DNA of 64,000 nucleotides. Origin: Heterodera schachtii (Eukaryota; Nematoda; Chromadorea; Rhabditida; Heteroderidae). A program made the position numbers and the translations under genes. Below, in pieces: positions 1-10,630 of this stretch; within the stretch, counting starts at the first letter, position 1; each line of letters starts with the position of its first letter. Location: contig SIJG01000010.1 of assembly GCA_023374025.1 (NCBI GenBank), forward strand, positions 882,300 to 946,299. The letters are read 5' to 3'. A model generated the notes under the pieces. That model was given only the letters and a program-made list of their open reading frames with translations, searched no databases and was not told the origin of the DNA.

Positions 1-38
1 ATTATTTTTTTTTGAAAATTTTTTAACCACTTTTCTAG

Positions 39-505
39 GGGTGTTTTGAGGCGCTGAGCACGAATCCGGACTTATTTCGATCAATTCCGAATCCCTAACC
101 CGAACTCGAACATTTTTCGAGAATTAAATTTAAAATTTTTTAAATTTCTCTTAAAACATTGTTTTTAGCGTTTTCGGGGTTGTTAACTTAGACAAAAACC
201 GTTTCAAAACCAAAAAATGGTCATTCTGTAAAGATACGAACATAAAAATGAATTTTTATAATTTTGAATTTCCGATTTTTTGTTCGAGTTTGGATCCGGC
301 ATTAGAAATTAGTCAAAATGAATGGCAGATTCGTGATCAGCAACCCCGAAAACGCTAAAAACAATGTTTTAAGAGAAATTTAAAAAAATTTTAAAATTTA
401 ATTCTCGAAAAATGTTCGAGTTCGGGTTAGGGATTCGGAATTGGTCGAAATAGAGTCCGGATTCATGCTCAGCGCCTCAAAACACCCCTAGAAAAGTGTT
501 TAAAA
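39..505. repeat. Fold-back repeat, both arms present
   Basis: The left arm (about 39-185) and right arm (about 335-505) are reverse complements with a unique centre of about 150 bp. The arms share the words GGCGCTGAGCACGAATCCGG, CGAACTCGAACATTTTTCGA and CGTTTTCGGGGTTG. The same sequence type recurs as single or paired arms at about 1845, 2400, 32870, 35790, 41105, 42440, 47575, 47930, 50815, 53255 and 59690. It is non-coding. No target duplication was found for this copy. Confidence 0.85.
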
Positions 506-623
506 AAATTCCAGGAAAAAAAATTAATTAAAAAATTTCGGGACCAATAATCTTCACAATTGCCCAGTTTACCATGTTTTTTTGTCTATATTAAAGCACT
601 TAATCACCCCTTCTTTGCATCAG

Positions 624-1516
624 TTACATTGACCATTCTGTGCTCGCATTTCTCCGTTCCAACAAGCACATTTTGACAGAAGAGGCACCATTTTGGAGCT
701 GAGTCATGGACGGTAAAAAAAGAAAAAAAAACGGCGTTAAATCATTTTTATGGATAATTATAAAAAAAAATTGGCGTTCTGTCAAATTTACTTTTTATCT
801 TTATTTCTCTCAATTTTATGTACTATCTCTTCATTTTAATTATGTAAAAACAACATTTACTTTTCTATGTGTAGCTTTTGTTCCCTATGTTAAATCTGCA
901 TTAAATTTTGCATACCGATAGAGAAAAAAAATCTGCATTTTTCTATACTGATTTTATTTTAATATATACTCAAGTTCAAAAGTTACAACATAAAACATAA
1001 AAAAGTCTTTCTTTTCTCTCCTTTTGGCGTACTATTTTCACATCTATAACACACGAAAAACACCAAATTCGCTAATTCTAACAATTTTAGTTTATAGGCT
1101 ACAAAATCACTTTGGACATTTAGAATCAGTAGAAAAATGATTACTATTCGCATTTTTGTTGAAATCAGCAATTTAGGGCTTGAGTTATAACGTAATGAAA
1201 ATCTGAAACTCTCACAACTTTTTTCTTATATGACAAATTTCTTAGCATTTGCTATGAAAACGATATTTGGGATGCATTTGTCCGTGAAATTTGGCCCATT
1301 TTTGCGCCAAGCATTCACCATTTGAACTTTGCCGGTCACGAGCATTTGGACAATTTGCGTCGTCTGATTTCACCAACAATTCCCACTGATCTCAACACAT
1401 TGAATTCAATGGATTCGGATGTGCTGCACCCCGATGTTGGAACTGCTGCTGATGATGGGCCAAATGCAACTGCTGGCATGGCGTTGTCCAAGTGGTTGCA
1501 CACTCCGAGAAAAGAT
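624..1516 (+). pseudogene. F-box-like family relic (exon 3 only, interrupted)
   Basis: The relic begins after a CAG acceptor at 621-623 with the family's exon 3 opening (YIDHSVLAFLRSNKHI). A missing base near 672 breaks the frame, and family sequence stops near 703. It resumes at about 1247 (IWDAFVREIWPIFAPSIHHL), runs through DNLRRLISPTI and DGPNATAGMALSKWLHTPRK, and ends at about 1516 in non-family sequence. About 540 bp of AT-rich DNA without recognisable ends sits in the gap. Exons 1, 2, 4 and 5 are absent. This is a clear pseudogene; the identity rests on dense local similarity to the intact copies in this window. Confidence 0.85.
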
Positions 1517-1652
1517 ACCGAGAACGAAAAATTAAATTTTTTTTGAAAACCGAAATTTTTGTAATTTTGTGAGCAAAAATCACATACAACAACATTTAAA
1601 TAGCAAAGTCCAACATTTAGATCACATAATTGCATCACTCAACCAATCGAAT

Positions 1653-3670
1653 TTATTTCTTCTGCTGTTTCTGATCACCACTCGGACCCGGCAAATCGTC
1701 GAGAAGACTGAATAAAAAACAAAATGAAAAAATTAGCAGTAAATTTTGAAGGCAACGGAAAAGATTATTTATCCCAAAATTTTAAAAAAAAATAAGTTTT
1801 GAGAAATTTCTTTCAGTGGAATCAAATGAAAATTTTAATTTTCGAAAAATGTTCGAAATCCTGGTTTGGGATTCGAAATTGAGTCTAAAGAGGACCCAGA
1901 TTCGTGCTAAGCGCCTCGGATTATCCCTGAAAATAAGTTCCTCGTAATTTATTTTTTTAAAAATTTCGGGACTAATAATCTTTTTCAATTGCCGATTTTT
2001 GAAATTGTTCACCCACCCGTTGTCGACTCCGTCGTCTCCTATGAAAATGCCAAATTTGTTGTCCTTTTGTCCTCTCATCAATTCATTCATCATTTCACTC
2101 AACCATTTTCCCCCATCGTCTGCGGCAATTGAACAACGCACAAGCCGATAATTAGTCACTAATTCTTGTGCCAGTGTCAATTTCTCTTGAGTGAATTTGT
2201 TGATCAGTTCAAATGGCCCAACAGAGTCAATTGGAGAGGACGATGAAATGCTAACACAAATGACGAAAGAAACAGGAGAAGAAGCGATGGAAAATGCCTA
2301 AAAAATGGGAAAAATGAAAAAAGACGAATCTGTAGTTTGTCCCCCCCCCTTTCGGAAAAAAATTTAAAATGTGTTTTTTGTCATAAAAACAAGGTTCAAC
2401 TGCTTTTTGGGGTTGCTAAACACGAATATGACATCCAATTCGACCAATTCCAAATCCCGAACCCGGATTCGAACAAAATGTCGAAAATTTAAATTTTTGA
2501 ATTTCGCGTTTTTGGTTCAAAATCGGTTTAAATACATGGAAACATTCTAAAAGCTACCAATTTTTTTTGCAATAAAAGATCATTTAGATCGTTTTTAGAC
2601 CAAACATGTGAAATTCGGAAATTTGAGTTTTCGACATTTTGTTAGAACTCAGGTCCGGAATTGGCCGAAATGGATGCATATTCGTGTGTTCAGCAACCCC
2701 AAAAAGCCCTTGAAACTCAAAAAATTTTTGAGTTTTTTTTCCGAAAAGGGGGGGGGGGGGGGACAAACTACAAAGACAGATTACCGAAATTGTAATCAAT
2801 TAATTAATTAATCACCGCTTTGATCTGTTCCAATGTTGCCACCCATTGTTGTTCCACCACTGCTAACTCCGCACAGCTGAGCACCTTCGCTAAATTGTCG
2901 GGACGAGGCGTGAACAGCCATTTGGCCACCGCTTGGCCATCGGACGCCGCGGCACTGTCGTCGGGCGGAAATTCGGGAAAAATGCCGTCATCGAAAGCAA
3001 CAACACGAAGGCATGGACATTCACTGAGCATTGACGGCGCAAATTGGCGCATTTGACGAAAAGCAACGGAGTTGAAGCGCTTCACACGAATGGTGTCAAT
3101 GAACATTGGCCAAATGGTGCGCAAAGCGAACATCGAAATGCGAACATTTTCAGTGCGGATGAGAAATCTTGTCTCAAATGTGCCGAAAAAACGATGAAAA
3201 CGGTGGAGAAAAGTGAGCACATTTTGATCGATGTAGCTGAAACCCAGAAATTTTGTCACAAATCGCTTTCAAAATTTTTGATTTGTTTACGTGATTGAAA
3301 GGCTTCCGAATCCGATAAATTTCCGCGGCAATGGATTTTGAGGAATTGGCAATGTTTCTCCATTGGCATTGACAACTTCCATTTCCTTGGTGCCATTCTC
3401 TCCAATTTTGCTTCGAATTTCCATGTAGCCCAATGTCCATTTGCGGGTTTTGAAATGTTCGTCCACGTAGAAGTCAAAACGGTGGCTGATCAGCGCAATT
3501 CCGTGGCCAAGTTGAGAGCGTGGAAGCAGATCGAACACACAAAGCCAACAGTCGGCAGCGATAAAGCTGAAAAGGAAAAAGCAAAATGATTAAACATGAA
3601 CAATTGAAATTTAAATCATTTACATGGCTTTTTCCATTTCTTTCTTTGCTTTCTTTGGATTGTGCGACAT
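1653..3670 (-). CDS. F-box-like family protein, type 2 (intact, 5 exons)
   Basis: Minus-strand exons are 3670-3624, 3566-3291, 3236-2816, 2297-2017 and 1707-1653. All have GT-AG junctions, the frame is continuous and the product is 359 aa. Exon 1 gives a basic, lysine-rich start (MSHNPKKAKKEMEKA). Exon 2 carries a degenerate F-box-like motif (CWLCVFDLLPRSQLGHGIAL, then HRFDFYVDEHF). Exon 3 has YIDQNVLTFLHRF and AVAKWLFTPRPD, exon 4 GPFELINKFTQEKLTL, and exon 5 LLDDLPGPSGDQ. Internal exons 2 and 3 match the type-2 gene at 59518-61324 exactly in length (276 and 421 nt). F-box proteins normally bind SKP1 and deliver substrates to a CUL1 ubiquitin ligase; that role here is inference from a weak motif. 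Introns 3 and 4 contain fold-back repeat copies. Confidence 0.8.
2333..2776. repeat. Fold-back repeat with poly-C/poly-G ends in an intron
   Basis: The ends are inverted copies: GTAGTTTGTC followed by a run of C at about 2334-2352, and a G run followed by GACAAACTAC at about 2748-2776. The interior is two facing arms of the GATTCG/CAGCAACCCC repeat type. It lies wholly in intron 3 of the minus-strand gene at 1653-3670. No convincing target duplication is visible. Confidence 0.8.
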
Positions 3671-3795
3671 TTTGTTTTTGCTGGTAATTAGACAAATTTC
3701 TAAGGTAAATGAACTTGCTGGAAAAGAAAATTTATCAAATAAATGGGGATGGAATAAATGGGTTGAAGAATGTGATGGGAAGGGGATTTGGTCGG

Positions 3796-3804
3796 CTTTA
3801 TATA
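3796..3804 (-). promoter_or_regulatory. TATA box of the 1653-3670 gene
   Basis: On the minus strand the sequence reads TATATAAAG, 126 bp upstream of the ATG at 3670. The AT-poor flanks and the spacing fit a core promoter with a short leader. This is prediction only. Confidence 0.5.
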
Positions 3805-4013
3805 CTCGAATATATGTAAAGGACGCGGGATTGGATAGTGGACATCCAGAGAAATTCCTATTAATGGCTGGCGGTGACGATAGGCGCTGTCGGGGAAATT
3901 TATTTATTTTTTTTTTTAAATTTTGCAAGTTTTTCAACAGATTTTGCCCAAAAAGACCAAGTTTTACTTCAAACATCAAATTTTCTAGATAAATAACGGC
4001 ATTATGTCATAAA

Positions 4014-4630
4014 TAGGGACGTGAATTTTAGTGAAGAAAAATCCCGAAATAGTTAACTAAAATAGTGAGTAAAAATCCCAAAATAGTGAGGAAATAGTGA
4101 CAAAAAGTCCGAAATAGTGACGAATAGTGACATAATTTTCAGCCAAAAATTGAACAAAACTAATTTTTTTTTTCACTAGTGCAGTTGCCAATTAGGTAAC
4201 CTTTCCTCTTAGTAAATATTTAACTTTTTAAATAAAAATTTTGTCAAGAAAAAAAAAATTTGGGGCAAGAATTTTTGAGAAAATTTTTTCATTTCATAGG
4301 AGTGTATTTTTGAAAATTTTTGGGTCGGTTTTTATGGGTGTATTTTTCTGAAATTTTTGGGTCGATTCTTAGGGGTGTGTTTTTCGTTTTTATTGCATTT
4401 TTATAGAGAAATTTTCCAAAAAATGCCGAAATAGTGAAAAAATAGTGACAAAACTGCAAAATAGTGATTTTTAACTATTTTAGTGACGAAGTAGCCAAAA
4501 TAGTGATTGCTAGTGACCGATAGTGACATCAGAATCGAAAATTTTTAATGCAGAAATGCGTTTTTTTGAGCTCCTTTCTTCAAATCAATTGAGCAAAAAA
4601 AATAGTTAAAACCTAAAATTCACGTCCCTA
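4014..4630. mobile_element. hAT-like non-autonomous element (617 bp, AATAGTGAC family)
   Basis: The ends are inverted (TAGGGACGTGAATTTTAG and its complement). They are flanked by a perfect 8-bp target duplication, GTCATAAA, at 4006-4013 and 4631-4638. The interior repeats AAATAGTGACAAAA-like words and has no ORF. Related copies of nearly equal length lie at 16594-17209 and 41709-42318. An 8-bp duplication and TAGGG ends are typical of hAT transposons. It separates the minus-strand gene at 1653-3670 from the condensin-like exons. Confidence 0.9.
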
Positions 4631-4655
4631 GTCATAAATTTAATTTGTTTTGCAG

Positions 4656-6256
4656 AAATCTCTGAGGAGGAGAAGAACCAAATGTGCCTTCAGCAGCAGG
4701 TGCTCGACAAGTCCACCTTTGCGAATGACACAATCATTGGTCGGTCATTTGTTATTTTAATTTGTTGGTTTTCCATTCATACATAAAAAGGGGGGTGGGT
4801 CGGAAAAAAATTTTGCGAAGGGGGGTCGGTCGCCGATGCTTTTTTTTTTCTCTTTGCTTTTCAAAAACCGTCTTTTTTTCGGCGCGCTTTTTGCAAAAAA
4901 TTTCGGGGAACAGGGGGGCCGGCGGTGCCGATAGGCGTCGCCGGGGAAAATTTTTTAATTTTCGGGGTGCTTTATTAACAGATTTTCACCAAAAAATGGC
5001 CAATTTTTTTTCTGACCAGGCCGCACAATGCCCGTGCTTATGGCCGTGCTGCAACACCACACCAAATGGAGCAATGTCGCGGTGGAAGCAGCACTGTTGT
5101 GCCTCGCCAAATTTATGCTTGTGAAGTTTGAATTTTTTTAAATATCTCATAGCTTTAAAGTTTTATTTATTAAAAATTTATGTTTTTCTTTTCAGTGTGC
5201 GCTGTTGTAAAACATTTTTGCCCGCCTTTTTCTCCTTTTATGACGCCGCTTCGGTGCGAATGCGCAACAACATGCTGGTGATGATGACCGACCTGTGCTT
5301 CCGCTTCCCCAACGTGTTCAACAAGTTCAACGACACATTCATTCAAAAGTGCAAATTTAATTTATCAGTTATCCCAAATAAGTTGCAATGCTCCTCAAGT
5401 TTAAAAATAATTAAATGCTTTTTTGGGGTCTCGACTCCTTCCTTGCCTAATCCGTCTTATATTAATTTCAATTTTTATTTCGCAATTTCACCATTCCCTT
5501 CCAAAGAGTTCGTGACGAGAACAACGGCGTCCGCTACACGTCTCTGCTGATGTGTACGCATTTGTTGCTGAAAGATCAGCTCAAAGTGAGCGCCTGCGTT
5601 GCCGACATTGCCTACTCACTGAAGCGCGACGCGAACCCTCCACAAATTGTCACAGTTGCCACCGGACTGTTCTGTGAACTGAGCAAAAAGGTCGGTTTTT
5701 GGTCGACCCTGTGGACACTTACGCCCTGAGACATTTGCCTGTAAAACCAATTTTTTGAAATTGCAGCACAACGCCCTGTACAACAACGTGCCGGCCATCA
5801 TTGACAGACTGTTGACAAATGAGGAGGCGCTGGGGCCGGACGGCGAGGCCCAAGTGGAGGAAATTCTGCAATTTCTGCTCCAACTGGTGGACAACGACCA
5901 GCAGAAGCGGGAGAAATTGGTGGACAAATTGGTGGAACGGCATGGCGATCGGTTGGCCGGCGCTGGCGATGTGTGGCCCAAGTGTTGAAGGCCAAGGAGG
6001 CGGCGGCCGAGAGGGAGCAGCAGCAACAAATTCAGTTGCAGCAGCAGCAACAACAGGGTGAGTCTGTGTGCTGTTGCGGGTTGGCCAGTGGAGTTTTGGT
6101 GGCACACTTTTTTGGCACAATTTGACCCGGCCGATCCCCCTACTGTTTCATGTATAATATTGTTGCTTTATTGCAGTAGCAGCTCAAAAGGCCGGTAGCA
6201 GTCGTGCCGGAGGGAGCAGAGGCCGCCCGCCAGGCAAAACGCCGAAGCGATGCTAA
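4656..6256 (+). pseudogene. Condensin subunit CAP-D2-like, C-terminal part only
   Basis: Exons are 4656-4739, 5020-5125, 5196-5348, 5507-5690, 5767-6057 and 6177-6256, with compatible phases. Reading through them gives condensin regulatory-subunit (Cnd1/HEAT-type) motifs in order: EEEKNQMCLQQQVL, AALLCLAKFMLVN, VRMRNNMLVMMTDLCFRFPN, GVRYTSLLMCTHLLLKDQLK, VTVATGLFCELSKK and HNALYNNVPAIIDRLL. These match the CAP-D2 pattern (AKFM-V, RFPN, THL, FELSKK, YN-LPDI). The tail is charged and Gln-rich. One base appears to be missing near 5975-5988, between CGATGTGTGG and CCCAAGTG. No exons for the N-terminal ~1000 residues lie upstream, where the minus-strand gene and a hAT-like element sit instead. It is either a 3' gene remnant or a truncated transcribed piece. 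Condensin compacts mitotic chromosomes (DPY-28-type in worms). Confidence 0.8.
4919..4944. repeat. GC-rich hairpin motif (26 nt)
   Basis: Near-perfect hairpin with stem CCGGCGGTGCC, loop around GATA, and stem GGCGTCGCCGG. It lies in an intron of the condensin-like remnant. The same motif recurs at about 19126, 25898, 26567, 28969, 29477, 39472, 40564, 43122, 43253 and 46382. It usually lies within about 200 bp of similar AT-rich flank (TTAACAAAT on one side, GCGCSGCAAAAAAA on the other). Confidence 0.85.
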
Positions 6257-6335
6257 TGCGGCGGAGGGCCACGGGAACCCATGCAGATGATTTATTTATA
6301 TGCAAATATGTATTGTTTTCCTTTTCGGGACAATG

Positions 6336-6341
6336 AATAAA
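6336..6341 (+). terminator. Polyadenylation signal, condensin-like remnant
   Basis: AATAAA lies 80 bp past the TAA at 6254-6256. This suggests that the 3' end of the remnant keeps a normal processing signal. Confidence 0.5.
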
Positions 6342-7201
6342 ACTTATTACGAAATATGCATTGGGCATGGGCACAAGCATTATATCAAAAATCAAATTAT
6401 AAAAAACAAAGACTAATAAATAAATTTGGTAGAAATCTGTGGAATTTATTACCGCTTAGAAGTCCGATTGGGTCAGAAATTTCGGGAAATGCCACGAATA
6501 AATTCTAAATGCGTTTTTTATCGTTTTTATAATTTTTCATAATTATCAAAAAAAAATTTATGAGTGCCCTTGGTTGAAACGTACGAAAAACAGATAAAAA
6601 TCCAATAAAAATAGAAAATAAATCCTTAAGAACTGTATTAAAAATAATATTCAAAAAATATATCCCTAAAATGTTTCGGTAACTAAAAAATTTTGCCCAA
6701 AAATTGCCAAAATTAAATTTTAAAAAAGACATAAAAAATTACATTTCGGGTGAAATTGATGTAAAAAAATTATGCGGGGAGTGAAATCTTTCGAAGCCAA
6801 CAATTAATTCTCTTAAACCGCCTATATTCTCGTTTTCTCATGATTTTTATTGAATATTTATTTCCTTTTTAATTCGGAAATGATTGTTTTTTTTTAATTT
6901 TAATCAATGACAAATTGTTTTTTAATTTCCGGGGGGGGGGGGGGGGGGGGGAATTGTCGTAAATGCAGCAAAAGTGTGGCAAATGGGACTTTCAGCCGAT
7001 TAATGGTGGAAAATCGTGGAACACCAAAGTGGAAATGAGGCGGAATTTGGTTTTTCATTAAATTGGCAAATGCTCGGAAAGGAAATTGTTGGTAAAATTA
7101 AAATAAATTTTGAATGATTTTCCATATTTAAAGGGCTTGATAAATTAATTAATTATTCTATTGAATATTTCTTTGGCAACATTAAAAATAATTAATCCCA
7201 A
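6342..7201. other. Gene-free AT-rich stretch with a G run
   Basis: No coding similarity or splice structure is visible. A homopolymer of about 20 G lies at 6931-6951, and the rest is simple AT-rich sequence. Confidence 0.7.
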
Positions 7202-9696
7202 ATGGCTGCTTTAATGATGCTAACATTTTTACTAATGAGTTCATTTGTTGAGCAAATGGCAAACACTTTGAAAATATTAGTCGTCCAACAAAATTACATG
7301 TTCTTCGAAGTCATTTTGGATTCGGTTTAAACTTGGCCAAATATTTGGCAGAAGAAGGCCACCAAATTAATTTGAATTTAATGTATTTTTATGATAAATT
7401 TTCGCCAAAAATTTCCCAATTAAATAAAATTAAAATGCACTTTTTAGCATATGTTGATCCCAATAACATATGAAACTTACAAATTAAAGAATAAAAATGG
7501 CAATTTAAATGAGCATTAGATTCTTTCAAATCTTAATCTCTCAAAGTTTAAAAATAATTAGTTTTGTCCCGTATAATTTATTTTTACTCGAATTCCGTAA
7601 CGAGCAAATGTTTTTCAATTGCTTTTAATGCTTTTCGAATTAATAAATTTTAATCTGACAAAAAGTACATAATTTAAATGTAATTTTTGAATTAAATCAG
7701 AAATTGCCGAGGACTTTGAACTGATGGAAGGATTACGTGCCGAAAAGTTCGACGTGGGAATGGCAGAGGCATACTGCTTGATGGAGTACTCGTTGGCACT
7801 TTTCCATTTCCTGCAAATTGCGGTCACAATTGCCACCCAAAGTCAGCCGATGTCGCCGTTTCAGCTGTATTTGATGGGCCATTTGAGCAAAATGAAACAG
7901 TCGGAGGGAATGCCGACGGGTAAAAAGTGCCAAAAAGCTAAAACGAATGATATATAGAGGAGAGAGTGAGAGAGAGAGAGAGCGGAGAGAGAGAAAAAAG
8001 AGAAAGATGGAGAGAGAGAGAGAGGAGTGAGAGAGGGGAGAGAGAGAGAGAGGGGTGGGGGGGGGGGAGAGAAATAGTTGGAAAGAGAGGAATGAGAGGG
8101 GGGGGGGGAGGAGAAATAGTTAGAGAGAGAGAGAGAGCGAAAGAGAGAGAGAGAGAGAAATGAGGGGGGGGGGGGGGGGAAGAGGAGAAATAGTTAGAGA
8201 GAGAGATTCGTGATCAGGGGCCCCGAAAACCCCGGGGAAATCACAAAAAATTATGCAAACCAAAGAGAAATTTTAATGCGACATTTTTATTTTTCGTCTC
8301 ACTTTTGAATATTTTAGAATTTATCGGAATTTCAACATTAAATATTTTTGGTGCGGAACGTATGAAGCTGCTAAACATGGGCACAAAAGAACAAATGGCC
8401 GAGGAATTGAAGTGGAGAAGGGACGAAGTTTGGAGGAATTGCGTGGAGCAAACATTGGCCAAAATCAAAGAACACATAAATATGGTGGAAAACAATAATA
8501 ATATTAAAATTGGTAATAATAATAAATATTAATCAATTAAGGACACTGAGTACCAAAAATTGGCCGAAGAAAAATTCCATTTGAATTTTCCGGGTTGGGA
8601 CGCACTGTTCGCCAAGAGCCGCTTTTTCTTCATCAATTCGCTGCCCGAAATTGATTTTGCTCAGTCCAAAATTTTGAAGAGCATTGGCGGCTTAAATTTT
8701 GGCCATCCGTCGGAAATTGACGAAAAAGCAATGGAAAATGTAAAATAAAAAAAATAATTTAAATAAAAAATAATGGATTAAAAGTCATGAGATCCATGCT
8801 TAATGAGAGTCATTCTGTTCTTGACTCAATAATTCTTCAATTTTTGGACACTTTCCGTCTCGAGACTAATTAGTGTCTTTGAAAATTTCTTCGATTACAT
8901 TTGCTTATGGCTTTTAATCGCCTTTCGGCTTCTTTCTTTCAGCAGTGAGATAAATTCTAATCCAAACCCAATCCGACAGACAAATTCACTGATCAGTCGG
9001 AATTTGGGCACAAAATAGGGCGTTGTTTTGGTCAGTTTTGGCACAAACGATGCTTTTATCGGGCCCAGCAATGCACAATTCGTCGAATCATTGGCCGGCA
9101 CAATGGACAAATTCCCAAACATTTTGTTTATTTGGAAGTTGACCCAGGGAATTGAAAGCCAATTCCAATTCAAATGGGACAATGTGATCACACAGAGTTG
9201 GATCAACCAAAAGGAGCTTTTGGGTAAGAAAAGGGCACTCACTCACTCACTCACTTTTTAATAACGATTGATTGATCAGCTAACTCTGCCGATCAATCGG
9301 CCCACAATTTATGAGTTGCCAAAATAGGATTGAATTTTATAAGCGAGTTAAAATTGGCGAGAACAGAATCCGGGATCAGTAAAAAGATCAAAACTCCGCT
9401 TTCGAACACCCAAAATGAGTGATCAGCCCAAATGATAGCATCAATCAAAGTTAAGCTCATCCCAAAACAAAGGCATTGTGTCCCATTGTGGGATGAACAG
9501 TTTTTTGGAGAGCGTTTTCTACGGAGTGCCAATTGTTTGTGTGCCGTTCGTCGGGGACCAATTTTACAACGCGGAAATGATGGCATTTCGGCACATTGGG
9601 CTGGCAGTTGACAGGGAAAATGACCAGCAAACAGTGCAAAATGATCTGATCAACGCATTATCAGAGGCATTGGGACGGCAGCAGCGGAAAAAGTGA
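7202..9696 (+). pseudogene. UDP-glucuronosyl/glucosyltransferase (UGT), decayed
   Basis: Family segments appear in order. There is a signal-peptide-like start (MAALMMLTFLLM), then KILVVQQN, a frameshift near 7300, and SHFGFGLNLAKYLAEEGHQI. Exon 7701-7919 has LRAEKFDVGMAEAYCLMEY. About 8548-8748 has PGWDALFAKSRFFFINSLPE-IDF. Exon 9019-9223 has VVLVSFGTNDAF and ILFIWKL. At 9448-9696 a second frameshift precedes SHCGMNSFLESVFYGVPIV, which matches the UGT sugar-donor signature (HGG-NS-LE--Y-GVP). The C-terminal transmembrane anchor is missing and a GA microsatellite has expanded in one intron. Active UGTs glycosylate small lipophilic compounds in the ER lumen. This copy has at least two frame breaks and is probably not functional. 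Confidence 0.85.
7960..8210. repeat. GA-rich microsatellite
   Basis: About 250 bp of imperfect GAGAGA with G runs (about 8055-8067, 8099-8108 and 8166-8179). It lies in what was an intron of the UGT relic and ends in a scrap of the fold-back repeat (GATTCGTGATCAG at about 8205). Confidence 0.95.
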
Positions 9697-10630
9697 CAAA
9701 AATTTAAAATAAAAAATGATTTTTAAAAACAATTAGCAATGACTCGGCGCGCACTTTGATTTGGCCAAATTCAAAGCTGTAAGCGCGGCATTTCGCCAAA
9801 AGAATGTGGCAAAAACAATACAAATTTGAAAATAGTTTAAAAATGTAAAAAATTAAGAGATATAAAATTTACGAAATTCTCTAAATTAAAATAATTCCAT
9901 TGGAAATTTTTACCATTTTTAGGGTTAAAAAAGTTCAATTCAGCTGAGGTGGTCTTTCTAATAGAGAAGATCTTTGAAAATTAATTTTTGAAATAAATAA
10001 CCTTTTAAACTTAAATGCCATTTACCACCAAAATTTAAAGTCTTTTATTGATTGCTTTTTATTTTGTGCGAAAAATTGAGACATTTAAATGAGTCAGCGA
10101 ATTGCCACTTGCTAATTCGTTCATTTTAATTCCTAAATATTTAGTCAAATTAAATAAATTTCTTTAATTTCTATTTTGAAAGGTTTTTGATTTAATTTTT
10201 TTAAATAATTAAAAAACATTTTTAATTTTTGTCCATTCATTGCACATGCATAATTCATATCAAAAATATTATTGAATCTGTTTGTACCATTTCTATTATA
10301 AGCTTTTTCAAGAAAAAATTAATTTTGTACAAAATAATTATTGCAATTACTCAAATTATGCCGTGAAAATGCTGAATTAAATCAAAGGATATCAAACCCA
10401 TCATTAAATTTAATCGCCCATTACCATGCCATTGACTTTAACTAGCGGAAACGGCACAAAAAAAGTAATTAAAAAATATAAAACACCTGCTGAAGATTAC
10501 TTTCACGCTTTATCTCGTTAATGCTAATTGTATTAATTTAAAATTCAATTTAAGCTCACGGAAATTGCAGCAATTATTTGGCGTAAAAGAAAATCATTTA
10601 ATTTTTTTATCGCTTTCTTAATTCCCGCAA
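9697..10630. other. Gene-free AT-rich intergenic region
   Basis: Very AT-rich. I see no coding exons, repeats of the named families or RNA genes here. It separates the UGT relic from the receptor gene and may contain the receptor's promoter. Confidence 0.7.

Noticed and set aside
7960..8210. 65-codon frame of Arg-Glu repeats
   Set aside because: Translation of a GA microsatellite, not a protein.
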